A DNA stretch of 64,000 nt, from the NCBI GenBank assembly GCA_024196135.1, contig JAMQCK010000004.1:186001-250000 (forward strand), read 5' to 3'. Below the pieces are notes generated by a model that saw only the letters and a program-made list of their open reading frames with translations, ran no database searches and was not told the origin of the DNA. Position 1 is the first letter of the stretch. Every line of letters begins with the position of its first letter. Made by a program: the position numbers and the translations under genes. This document shows, piece by piece, positions 1 to 10,675 of the stretch. Source of the stretch: Pleurotus ostreatus/Saccharomyces cerevisiae fusant. Taxonomy: Eukaryota; Opisthokonta.

Positions 1-873
1 TACACCCCGGTTCCCAATCCGATAATAGACATCGGGAGGGTATGTCATACGTCGGATGTGCAAGCTGTATAACCACCTCGCACCTTGCAGATCACCTTGA
101 GAAGAAGTTCCGCTTCATCGGCCGCTGTAGACCAATGAATATGCAGACCAGCTGCAGACCTCGAGAGGCGCTACTGGTTCCCGTTCCTGACGAAACTGTC
201 TCATGGTCCTGTGCTTTCCAGCATGGAGAGAGCGGGTAGGTAACAGCTTTATCCGTAGTGTCATTCTTCTCGGCAATGTTACATCCGATTCGGGGGATGC
301 ATTGAATAATGGGCGCCCAGAGTAAATGGTCATGAGAAGGCTGAGGTTCAGAAGGAGGGGATGCACATGAATTGCAAATAGGCGACAGCAAGGCGCACAC
401 GGTCACATGATACAGAAGCTCAACTACCATCGTATCGATTGTCTATCTGCTTCTCTGCCTATTCAGCATATTTATGTGTCTGAAGAAGGCTAATAACCTC
501 AGAGCCCGAGTTCGACGCGTCCAGGAGCAAGCCAACTATGGGTATCGACGTGGTTTCTGAGCGCATATGCCGCCCTGCTGGTACTCGAGGAGAAATGATG
601 CCCTATGAATCTCAGTAAGAAGTACACCCGAATTCTACTAGATGGCTCAGAAACGAATGCTACCTATATAGTATAATATTATATACATGCTCCAAGGCGA
701 AGTCGAACATCGCTCACGTGTCGCTCGGCATTTGCCGAATCTTCGGTCACTCGGTTACTTCCGGCGCCGAACCAACTTGTTCTCAACCACCATCTTGTCT
801 TTTCAGCACTCTGTATACCCCGGCCATCTCCAGACGGCTTCCCTTTCTCTGCGCTAGAAATACTCTACTCATA
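1..873. other. Left-edge non-coding stretch
   Basis: No reading frame here has recognisable protein features. The short frames on both strands look like chance. An AT-rich patch at about 661-690, with several TATA-like runs in the otherwise GC-rich sequence, lies about 190 bp upstream of the thioesterase start and probably belongs to its promoter (inference). Confidence 0.5.
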
Positions 874-2039
874 ATGTCGAGCGTTCTCCTTCGTCGTCTC
901 GCCGGTAAGCGGCTGATCACCGCGACTCGCTCCGCGCGGCTCTCTACGACTACGCCTCCACCGGCCCCAGCGCGGCGGGGGATATCCATCTGGACCGCCT
1001 CCATAGCCGCTGCTACAGTTGGTCTAGCAGGCTATGCCACCGGCGCCGTCTTCCCCCCACAAGCCGCGACAATCCTCTTCCCTCGTGTCGCCCCACCGCC
1101 GCTTCCAGAGGACTCGCCGGAAGGGCGTCAGCACATGCAGGACCTGGAGGACCAGATGCAGAAGTTACCCTTCTTGCAAGAACTACGCGCAACGCAGGAC
1201 CCTGAGGAGTGGTACGAGGCGCGGCCGTACTTGTTGTTCCCGGAGGAGCGGCGGGTGAACAACCTGACGGCGGGCGTGCTGAGGGGGCCGGGGAAGCTGG
1301 CGGTGCACGCCTTGGTGAGGGCGCGGAAGGACGAGAAGGAGAGCTACGTGATTCTGCATGTGGGGCGCGCGCTGTGTGGGCATGACGGCATTGTGCATGG
1401 CGGCTTGCTGGCGACGCTGTTAGATGAATCATTAGCGAGGAATGTAAGCACCATATCCCTCTATCATGCCTTCGCGGAATTCTCTCAATTTACCGCTGTT
1501 TTGAGCTTTCATCTGGTAGATTCAGCCCTTCTCCACGTTTCTGACCATTTCTGTCAGGCCATCAACAATCTTCCCGAGCGCGTCGGCGTCACCGCGACCT
1601 TGACCATCAACTACAAGGCGCCAGTCCGCGCAGACCAGTTCATCGTCATAAAGACGCAGGTCGGCGAAGTGAATGGGCGCAAGGCGTTGGTCTCTGGTAT
1701 CGTGCGGGACTTGGAGGGCAAGGAGTTGGCGAATGCATCGTGAGTTTTATTTCGTTCGCTTTGATATCCTGTCCTCGACGTTCTTTCGACTTCGGTGCGC
1801 CGCCCGATCACTCAACGACTGATGTCGATATGGGCGGCTTTGTTTGTGCTCGTGGCATATAATGACCGGCGGTGCCACAAATTCACGACAGCAACGGTTT
1901 CAGAAGAACTTGAACTAACGCTATGCACAGCGCCCTCTTCGTGCAGCCGCGCTACGCGAAGATGCTGGACCCAGACATGTTGCGCAAGCGGATGGGTGAA
2001 CCGTTGAAAAAGACGGGCGAGCCGGTGGTCATCGACTAG
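874..2039 (+). CDS. Mitochondrial HotDog-fold thioesterase family protein
   Basis: Predicted 286-residue protein of the PaaI/THEM4-like HotDog thioesterase family, which hydrolyses acyl-CoA thioesters. Exons are 874-1443, 1558-1739 and 1931-2039. The first ATG of the frame (874) was chosen because the upstream extension starts with GTG. The N-terminus is rich in Arg/Ser/Thr and lacks acids, like a mitochondrial presequence, and is followed by a hydrophobic stretch at about residues 35-55 that could anchor the protein in the inner membrane. The family signature HGGLLATLLDESLAR is present, followed by the beta-sheet segment GVTATLTINYKAPV. The first intron is 114 nt, a multiple of three without a stop. 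It falls directly after the catalytic-helix motif, so retaining it would insert 38 residues there. The last exon ends in the middle of a 26-bp tandem repeat. The acyl substrate cannot be told from sequence. Confidence 0.82.
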
Positions 2040-2094
2040 AGGCTCGGAGGGTGGTCGCTGACTAGAGGCTCGGAGGGTGGTCGTTGACTAGAGG
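2034..2094. repeat. 26-bp tandem repeat across the thioesterase stop codon
   Basis: The unit beginning GACTAGAGGCTCGGAGG repeats every 26 bp, starting at 2034, 2060 and 2086, with two full copies and a partial third. The copies differ at one base. The stop codon TAG at 2037-2039 lies in the first copy, so the repeat forms the start of the 3' UTR. Confidence 0.85.
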
Positions 2095-2482
2095 TGCGAG
2101 TCGCTGGTGATGTTCTCAGAGCTCGAGCGGGGCAAGCTCCGCGCATGGCAAGTGTGAATTGGCAATACATTTTGGTCGTATGTGCATCGCTCGCCAGTAG
2201 GACAAGTACGCTGCACATACGCACGGCTTACATCTCTCTACGACCTTCCGCTACTCTGCATCCCAGCAGACTCGTCAATGCTATGAACCCCACGACTTGT
2301 CAAGTTCGTTGGCGTCTGCCCTTGGTGCATGCAGACGCGCAAAAGGCGGCGACGGCCGTGCAGTTATCCAATACTGCGTCTCTGTAACGTCATGCTTGCG
2401 GTTTGCAGGACACAGACGAAGCACTTGAACGCGACTGGTATCTTTCAGTACATTGCATCAACAAGAGTAAATGGTACGCACG

Positions 2483-3130
2483 CTACTGAGGTCGGTGAAC
2501 CGGCTCTTGCAAGGGCGCGTCAATCAGGCTCGCCACAGCGCCAGCAGCCTTGTGTGAGCGATCCAATTGCTCGTATAGCCGGTCAGTCGACTCTTTCGTC
2601 ATGGCCTCCAATTGCGCTTCCGTAAATATTGTCGGAGGATCTGTCGATGCCCTGTTCACGACAGGTAGTCCTCCGACGCCGGAATGTAGTAGCAGTCTTG
2701 CGAGGAACTCGAGCTGGCCCCTCAACGCCTGTATGTAGGCTAGCCAATCGTCAGCTGGGTATACGCATAGGAGCAGAAGCGCCTCGAACCGACCTGTGCT
2801 CTTCGATGGGCTATTTCCCTTGTGGTAAGCATTCTGCCTATCCGCGCGTTGACATTAGCGCAGGAACAGACGCCCAGATGGCCGTGGCGCGTACATGCCA
2901 TCCAGCACCATGCGCGACACCTGCAAAACCTCGCCAAGGAAGCTCGTCTGGATCGTCTCCAGATTCTCCATGAACATTTTCGGCGAGTTCGAGTCGCCCT
3001 GGACCTGCTGCCCCTGCCCCTGCGCGTCTTGCGGCTGTTGGTCTGGCAGTTTGCCGTCCGCATAGCCGGGGAAGACGTTTGCTTGCATGGGAAAGCCGGG
3101 TGATTGTGCAAATCCAGGGCCTGAGGACAT
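2483..3130 (-). CDS. Small conserved-looking protein of unknown function
   Basis: I do not recognise this gene. A consistent three-exon model (3130-2895, 2837-2794, 2739-2483; introns of 57 and 53 nt) gives 178 residues. The N-terminal ~50 residues are rich in Pro, Gln and Gly. The rest looks helical, with MFMENLETIQTSFLGEVLQ, a central YIQALRGQLEFLARLLL helix and a C-terminal helix around FTEAQLEAMTKESTDRLYEQ. Size and layout (Gln-rich head, two or three amphipathic helices) resemble small Mediator subunits such as MED30 or MED11, but that is only a resemblance. The short middle exon is supported by matching splice phases on both sides. It converges on the thioesterase gene, leaving 443 bp between the stops. 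Confidence 0.6.
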
Positions 3131-4076
3131 TTTGCCTCCGAGATGTGGCGAGATAGACTTCGGATGTCGACAAATGGCTGATGGGAGGGGGAGGAAGGAA
3201 ACAAAGGGACGCCGCGGAGCAGCGGCGTAACACGTGCCCTCCGCGCACAGTTCCCACGCCACCCATCCTGCCTCTTACGGCCAATTTCGACTTCATGCCT
3301 GTAGTCAAGTCCTTTGCTGCACTGTATGATTGCTCTAGAACGTTTCTGGGTCCAAAGAATACGCAAGATAACGATATATACACGGCATAACCTGCGGAAG
3401 ACCTCAGGCTTGGCCTGTCTGCAGCCTCAATTTTTTGACGCGCCTTTTGCTCCCGCTTCAACTTCAGGACTCTCGTCGCTCGATTTCGGGCTCTGCGCAG
3501 CGCCGAACCTGCCGACAACCAAGAATGATCTCTTCAAGACGTGCTCCTTGTCTCCGTTCATTTCGCGCCCTTAGTGCGCTTCCCGCTTCTGAATGGCGTG
3601 CCCAAGTGACGCAAGCGCGCAACGTGATCGCGCAACGGCGGTCTCGCGCAGTCTTATCCTCCCCAGCCCCCTCAACAATTCCGAATTAGCTGGAGATTCA
3701 TCCGTACAGGGCTTCTCTCAGCCCTGTCCTTTGTTCCAAGGTGGGTCTCTGCTTCATATCCCCAAATACCCGGCCATAAGACCCATCCCTGAACCGCCAC
3801 CGACCATTGTTCCCATTCTGGGACCTGATTGCATATGTTCCCCCTATACCGGATGACCAGGTTCTCTGTTGGATGGCGAATGCGGAGCGCGACCTGATAG
3901 CAAATTTTAGGGATTGGCGCCCGGGAGGACGTTGATGGGCCTTATATACAGCCCATACCGAACTGGGCTATCACTCGTCCCCTTCCTACACCATCAACGA
4001 GCTTCGGGCAGCCGGACTCAAGTGGAGGTTCACGATCAACGAGTGACGGGCGCTTATCGACTCTCTTGACTTCGCC
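3131..4076. other. Divergent intergenic region
   Basis: About 950 bp between two divergently transcribed genes. No frame in it looks like a conserved protein. It should hold both promoters. A TATA-like element is noted separately near the right-hand gene. Confidence 0.5.
3943..3948 (+). promoter_or_regulatory. TATA-like element upstream of the UNC93-like gene
   Basis: TATATA lies 129 bp upstream of the ATG at 4077, flanked by the short inverted repeat TGGGC/GCCCA. Position and sequence fit a core promoter, but no start site can be confirmed. Confidence 0.35.
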
Positions 4077-6087
4077 ATGTCTTCTCTGGACGAAAAGGAC
4101 AACTCCTCCGCCGTCGCGGCCTCTATCAACAATGTTGAGAGCCAGGGTGAGGTGCACAAGGTCATTTGGTACGTCTTATCGCCGCGAGAGTCGTGTACAT
4201 TCCCTCATTCTATCGCAGGTATCGGTCGTCGTACTACAATGCGATCATCCTTGGTCTTTGCAACTTCTGTGCGCCCGGATTGTGGGGAGGTGCATACCAT
4301 CCGTCTCCCTGCCGTAACCTTCACTGACGATGACTCCAGCGATGAACAGTTTGGGTGCTGGTGGCGCGCAGAGCCCGTACCTCGTCAAGTATGCATCGAT
4401 ACCCCCAATCTGTCTCTATCGCTAACGATTCCTCTTGCAGCACCGCCAACGCTCTCATCTTCTGTCTCATGGTCGTGAGTGCATCGCTGTCGTCATCCCT
4501 CGTCAACCTCGTCGGGATCAAGATCACTTTGATCCTCGGAGTAAGCCCATTCATCTCCGTCCTTCCCACTCCCTCTAACCGGTCACCAGACGCTCGGGTA
4601 CGCTCCCTACGCTGCCGGCCTCTACGTCAAGTCAGCTATATTGCCTTGCTTGCGCGTATATGTGGCTGACGGTCTTGCAGCAACCGCTTTGGCACCGAGT
4701 GGTTCGTCCTCTTTGGCGCCGCCCTTTGCGGTCTAGCGGCGGGGACGTTCTGGATGGCCGAAGCTGCCGTCGCGCTATCGTACCCTGAGCCTGAACGCCA
4801 GGGCAAGTTCCTCGGTCTTTGGCTCGTACGTCCCCTCCTTCACCTCCTCGTCCTTGATCATTCTGATATGTCCCTGTAGTCATTCAGGATCGGCGGCCAA
4901 GTCGTCGGTGGCGCGATCAACCTCGGCATCAACGCGAAGAGGAACGAGGCCGGCTCGGTGTCGTACACCGTCTACCTCATCTTCATTGCTCTGCGTGCGT
5001 CCAATTCTCATTTACTTGTCACGACTTGATCCTGAGGATATACGCAGAATGCCTCGCCCCGGTCGCAGGCTTCTTCCTCACGAAGCCGGAGAACGTGCAG
5101 CGCACGGACGGCGCGATCGTGAACCTGCAGTCGAAGCACTCGGCCTGGACGGAGTTCAAGCTCGTGTACAAGCTGTTCACGCGCCCGAAGGTGTGTGGCT
5201 TGACTTGACACTCGCGTGTTCGCGTCTGACCTTCGCGCAGTTCCTGCTCATCATCCCGCTCATTGCGAACTACGTGTACTCCGAGAGCGTGTTCTTCACG
5301 TACATCAGCTGTACGTTGTTCTCGGTGCTGTCTTGCAGAACTCCTCTGACCCTCCCTTAATAGTGTGGTTCACCGTCCGCTCGCGTGCCCTCGGGTCGTT
5401 CGTGTCCGGCCTTGCCGCCGCCCTCGCGGGTAACCTCATGGGCCGGCTGCTGGACAACGAGAAGTGGTCCCTCCGCTTCCGCGCCCGCGCGAGCTTCTTC
5501 ATCACGGCCACGCTCCAGGGCGCGCTCCTCGCGTGGAACGTCGGCAACTCGTACCACTACATCCGCACCAAGCCCTCCTATGACTGGGTCGACGCCGGCT
5601 TCGGCAACGGCTTTGCTGTCTTCGTGCTTCAGGTTGCGTGCGTACCCTTCCCTTCCCTCTTACCCCCTCCAATCCAACTGATACCCCACCCCCGATAGCA
5701 ACTTCCAAATCTGCTACATGACCCTCTTCTGGATCTGCGGCGAGATCGCGGAGACGCCCGAGGAGGTCGTGCGCATCGCTGGCCTGCTCCGCGCGACCGA
5801 GTCCGCCTCGCAGGCTGTATCCTACGGCCTCTCGAGTATCCCTTCCTTTGCGAACATCGGCGGCGCGGCGCTCAACTTGGGCATGTGGGGCGTCGCGGTC
5901 GTCCCCGGTTGGCTTATCATACGCCAGATTGGGACGAAGTATGGGAAGCAGTGAGTAGTACCCAGCGTCTACTGGATGTAATTGTTGTTGCTGACCATGT
6001 TTTCCCAGCCTCCGCGAGCGCCACGAAGACCGCATCGATCAAAAGCTCGCCGAGCCTCAGCTACTCAACGGCAGCGTGTCGAGATAG
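4077..6087 (+). CDS. UNC93-like (DUF895) multi-pass membrane protein
   Basis: Fungal member of the UNC-93-like branch of the major facilitator superfamily. It is an integral membrane protein of unknown substrate, probably a transporter. Roughly eleven exons join cleanly through short introns. Starting at MSSLDEKDNSS, the order of segments is a first membrane helix region (YRSSYYNAIILGLCNF), the conserved loop with GAGGAQSPYLVN, helices around ANALIFCLMVVSASLSSSLV and TLGYAPYAAGLYV, the motif NRFGTEWFVLFGAALCG followed by GTFWMAEAAVALSYPEPERQ, and a second half with FVSGLAAALAGNLMGRLLDN and an ICYMTLFWICGEIAETPEEV segment. The C-terminus is short and charged. The SYPEPERQGKF loop between helices is typical of fungal DUF895 proteins. 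The stop is TAG at 6085-6087. Confidence 0.85.
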
Positions 6088-6361
6088 TGTAGTTAGATGA
6101 CGAGTCCATATATTGTTCTTTTCTTTGTTCATATTGTGTATCACTAGTTAGAACCTACAGTTGTAGACTCTAGAGCTTGTTGGAGGGAGATACTTGGGGA
6201 TGTTTTGGCTTACTCGCGGCTACTTCGAATATATGACTGAGTCTCTAAACACTGAACTTCGTGCTGGAGCCATCGATAACCGAATCGCTTGCGAAGAGAA
6301 ATACCATGAGGGACATCGACTGCCTCGCAAGCTTACTGCCTACACTAGAAAAGCGTCGGCC

Positions 6362-6991
6362 ATGCCTCCCGACGACCTTGCTTGCATGTGAGACGCTCGC
6401 GGCAGTGGTGAAGCTTTCTCCTACGAGATATTTCTCCCAACGTCCCTTGGCTTTATTTTGTCTTATAGAAAGGCTTTACAATACAGTGTCTTCTCCCAAT
6501 CGCTCTTCCCGCGCATTTTCTTCGAGTCTTCTGGCGCCTCGGCTTCACATGACCCTCAAATGCTACTCGAGCCTCCGTTCTATTACCCACTGGGCCACCG
6601 CTCACCGGCGTCCACGACGCCACAATCGGTCGTCAGACACTGAGGCAGCGGGGAAGTGCAGCCACGACCCAATTGGAAGTCAGGGTGAAGGGTAGCTCCG
6701 TCTGCTCAGTTAGTGGATGCTGGGTCGAGCGAGTCACGTATCTCCGCCTCATCCCCTGGCTCCTACCTCTTCTGCTCCCTCGAGCTCCTTTACAAACAAC
6801 TCGTTGCGCACAGCCTCGAGCCCGATGCCGCGCCCATCAAGACGCTCAGGAATGCTCTCGTGCACGCGGTGTCGGGGCAGGTGCTGGGGAGGTATGGCAC
6901 GATTGCGGATGGGAGGTGGGCGATGCTTGATGTGTCTGCAGCAGCGTCGTGGCGAGACACGAAAGAATGGTGGACGCAGACGACAACCTGA
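6362..6991 (+). CDS. Possible small gene, unknown product
   Basis: A weak model. Exons 6362-6387, 6469-6628 and 6710-6991 join in phase to give 155 residues, starting MPPDDLACI and ending in a Trp-rich tail, with a segment ELLYKQLVAHSLEPDAA followed by VSGQVLGRYGTIADGRWAML. The last exon has a more protein-like composition than the surrounding shadows. I recognise no family. It could be a fast-evolving gene, a gene remnant or chance. Confidence 0.3.
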
Positions 6992-7904
6992 AAAATCAGA
7001 ATGCGGTGGATGGCGACGTGAGCTTGAGGACACGAAGGTCATACCAGGCGCATGCTAGCGTGACCGGCGCAGCACGTTGGCTGAATTATCGCTTGCACGA
7101 AGTGCAGTGCATTGGCAGCAAGATATGCAGCAAAGGCTGGGCCATACCTTAATACAGGTAGGTCTTTGTTCTCCCGACGTCTAAAAGCGCCGTAGTTCTT
7201 CTCATCATCAAATAGAGAAGCGTTCGATTTCACGTGCCAAACACGCGAGCGGGATCGCCAGCACAAACAAACGCCCTTTTTTCCAAGCTCTTGGACGCGG
7301 CAATGGGCTGTACTTCCTACGGGCTTAAGCGGTGGATACTGCCCTTCAAATGCGACGTGCAGAAGAAAGACCACTCGCACCTTCCGAGCACTCTCTAGCT
7401 CGGCGCATCCCCTCAACAGCGCCCTCGACAGTCTGTATCTCCGACGTCATGGGATGGTGACAAGGCAGTGCGCGCGCCGCGGTGCGGCGCACCATTGTCG
7501 TATCGCGCGAAGGGGGCTCATCGCGGGCTCGTGAATTTTGGTGGCTGGGTGGTTTTGGGTTTGGACCTATCGCGCACTGCAACGTTGTTCGACTTCTGAC
7601 TGCATGTGTTGTTTTGGGCAGAGATCGCAATCTTGCTCAAAGACGACATTGTCAAGAGGACAAAACAAGAATAACCGTCATCTGTTTGGACTTATTTGTG
7701 AAATAGGTTCCGCCCAAAGGCACCTGAGTAAGACCTTGCAAGCAAGGTAAAACCGTGGGAATATGTCCGGCAATATCCGAAATTCGCCGAAAAAGGAAGG
7801 TCTTGAGTTCAAGTTCTAACTTCCGCAGTTCTCCACCGTTTGACTTCGTTCTTTCGCTCTCTTCCTCCTGGAAATTTACCCAGGTCGATAGATACAAAAA
7901 GATG
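6992..7904. other. Non-coding stretch before the tRNA-Leu gene
   Basis: Several frames of 60-125 codons exist on both strands, but none shows domains, splice-consistent extension or plausible composition. No repeat was seen. The 3' end holds the minus-strand T-run that should terminate the tRNA transcript. Confidence 0.4.
7896..7900 (-). terminator. RNA polymerase III terminator of tRNA-Leu
   Basis: A run of five A on the plus strand is T5 on the transcribed strand, a few bases downstream of the tRNA 3' end. That is the usual Pol III stop signal. Confidence 0.7.
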
Positions 7905-8026
7905 TGACGAGAGTGGGATTCGAACCCACGCCCCGAAAGACCAGATGATTCAATGGAGAATCAGATTTGCCTGCAGATGCAGGCTGATCCTTAGTCTGGC
8001 GCCTTAGACCGCTCGGCCATCTCGCC
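7905..8026 (-). tRNA. tRNA-Leu (anticodon AAG) with intron
   Basis: The reverse strand folds as a class II tRNA: acceptor GGCGAGA pairs with TCTCGTC (one G-T pair) with discriminator A, a D arm with GGCCGAGCGGTCTAAGGC, anticodon stem CCAGA/TCTGG, an 11-nt variable arm and a T arm GTGGGTTCGAATCCCAC that carries the B box. The anticodon AAG is at 7990-7992. An intron of about 42 nt (about 7947-7988) sits one base after the anticodon, the standard place. Inside it lies a near-perfect hairpin, GCCTGCA-GA-TGCAGGC. The long variable arm and anticodon together indicate leucine. Confidence 0.93.
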
Positions 8027-10628
8027 TTGAAGTGGACCGAACACCAAGTGACCTCAGCGCAGCAGCACCTAGACTATCCATCTGTCAAAGACATTTTACC
8101 AGGGTATTCTAGTCAATCCTTCAATACGACTCTCACGAATATCTCTCTACACGACGGTCATCATCATCTTCTTACGGAGCTGTCTGCTACGACTCAGGCT
8201 ACGGAATCCTCAAGCTGCCTGCAGACTATGCGCTACAACTTCCCATTATCATGCGGCAGAGGCGGTTGATTTGCAGACTGACCTGCGACAGAAATTTCGG
8301 ACAGCAATGTGACCACGTTCGTACATATTACGTCTGCTTTGTCGGCGATGCACTGATGCGCCGCCGGGACCGACAGGCGCACGGATCCGCGAAGTGACCA
8401 TTGCGCGTGACGAAGGGATTCCCCCTCGTTCTCGATGAGGACTTCAGGATGTCGAAGACGCCCGGCGGCAAACGCGCCTCGCATCTGTGATAGTTCGTTT
8501 GAGTCCGCTATATATGACGCACCTACAACAAAGGGTCGAGGTTGGCGCCTCTTCGCATGCACTTCACCGCACCATGCATACGTGCCAGGAGAAGCTTGAG
8601 AGACGGTCGACATGGCCGGCGATATCCCATCGTACCCGCGCAATAACTAGGAGTTATCCCAAAGCCGTCCAGCGTCTACGAGTTAAAATCACAAGCGAAG
8701 CTCGGGCAGAGAGCAAGCGTTGAGGTGGAGCCTTGAGACGCTCGAAAGCGCTGAACGAAGTCGAGGGCTGACAGTGTCTGTCTGCACGTCGGTCCGAGAT
8801 GCAGCGTGATTTCGTGACGGACGAAGGGGGTTGATTCCGGGGTGTTCTTGCAGGCTTCTGAGCGTGCTCTCGCAGATCTTCTACCGCATTGCGCAGCAAC
8901 GCAAATCTCGACCGGCACCGGCGACGACGAGGGTGCTGGACGACGATGAGTGTCTTGTTATTTGGCGATGTTATTCCAGCAAGTCGAAATTGATCTTCTC
9001 TCCGCTCAAGAGTATTGCGTTGATACTGACTGGTCGCCGCCGGTGAGGTCCAAAGCTTGGTAGACGTCCGTAAGGTCCGAGTGGCGCAAATGATTGACCC
9101 GCGATGTCTGCCCTTGTCCCAGATGAAAGTCGTTGGAAAAGATATCCCGTGTGGCGCGCTGCCTATCTCGTGCTCCGTACCGAGCGGGTTGCCGTCAGGA
9201 AGGCACGGGCCCAATATTGATCACAATGAACATCGCTGAGTCCGCGCCCGGTGGAGTCTGTCCCTCTCAGGAAGTCGTCGTTGCTTCTTCAGTGATAGCG
9301 GAGGCGGGAGACAGACGTGTTGCGGAGAAAGCAGTAAGCCGTAGAGCTCTTTGATGTCGAGGTCGCGGCATCCCCGGTCCTCCCTTCCGCAGGTATTTGC
9401 CACAAAGTTGCCCCACCTTTCGGAGGGCGAACGAGCGGCCCCTGTGGCGCGCAGAAGTGCTCTCGCGGCGGTTGCTACATGCAGCGAAGATGATGTTCTC
9501 GACCTGCGAAGGCGTTCCCGGGTACAATTTGAGGGTACGGTCCAAAGTCGTCCGTGGCAAGAGAACTGGAAGAATACAACGATCGAACGATCCCGACAAG
9601 CGCCCTTGAGTCCAATATGTCGCTGAAGAGTGATACGAGAGGCGCTCATCGCCCACGAACGCGCAACGAAGCCAGCTACTGCGGTCGAAGATCGGATTGT
9701 GCCACAGCCTCAGCGCTGAGGTAGGGGCCCAGGAGCGCAGGAGAAGACACCCCGCCGGGAGGGCGGGGGCGCCGCCAGACTTCGCGCCGGGGGTGACGCA
9801 TGGGACGTTGTACTTTGAGTGCCGTCGGCTGCCAGAGCATAGTTGATTGATGGGCGACTATGCGCGCTCGACGAGCGATGACCGCATGACAGAAGCGCCT
9901 TTTGAGTTGAGCGCCCTCGTGAAAATCCTCATGGACGTGCAGCAGAGCAGAGTTCATGAGCACATGCCGAACGAGGACACTGGCGTCGCACAACGAAATT
10001 CCGTAAGAGGCCTTGGACGGTGGCGCTTTCTCTTCATCCTTCTTCAGTCTTTGTGGCCTCTTGTTTGTCGTGTACTTCTCGGGCCCGGCCGGGCAGGATG
10101 TGCTCTTCAGTGAATAGAAGATCAGCAGGATGGAATCGGCACATATGAAACGCCCGGCGTGCTGTCTGCGGGCGGAAGGGAGCGCGGAGTTGGGCTAGCC
10201 GGAGAGGGAAGATCGTCCCAAACGCTGCCTTTTCGAGTGCTTCTTCTTCGCGATGGCGCTCATCAGGTGACGGGCGCCGTTGAGGGACGACGGTAGACCG
10301 GGGAAGATCTGTCACTCGTGAATGACACTGGTACTGAAGAAATATACCAGGAAGAGGTGGAGAGAACTGTCTTTGTGGTTTTGCTGCATACCCGAAAAAA
10401 TTCTCAGCAAGGCTGATTGAGGCTGCGGGCGAGGCATGGTCGAAGAAACGTGCAACATCCGCCGCCAGAGCGGGAAGAAGATCGACGTGCAGCGCGTCAG
10501 AGCGATAAGCGTTGGGCTTTAGGGTGGCAGGAGCGGTCCGGATCTGGCCTAGGTTCAATTTAGCATTTGGCTTCGGCCCCGGCAACTGCCAGACGCGCCA
10601 CTGTCTTCGCGTCTCTTCGCGTCGCCAT
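8027..10628. other. 2.6 kb gene-poor stretch
   Basis: Frames up to 186 codons occur on the minus strand (8654-9214, 10034-10585) and shorter ones on the plus strand. None has motifs, low-complexity design or consistent splice extension, and they overlap each other in several frames. No terminal repeats, transposase-like motifs or tRNA genes were seen. It may hold non-coding RNA or old mobile-element debris too decayed to name. Confidence 0.4.
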
Positions 10629-10635
10629 TATAAAT
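10629..10635 (+). promoter_or_regulatory. TATA box
   Basis: TATAAAT lies 41-47 bp upstream of the ATG at 10676 of the Ser/Pro-rich gene. It is a close match to the eukaryotic TATA consensus and implies a short 5' UTR. Confidence 0.5.
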
Positions 10636-10675
10636 GCGTTTGAAGCGAAGGCAAAACGAAGCACGCACCCCCACG

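Noticed and set aside
8654..10585. Minus-strand frames of 140-186 codons as possible genes or transposon parts
   Set aside because: No motifs, no terminal repeats, no splice-consistent extension, and similar-sized frames in other phases. Kept only as a gene-poor region.
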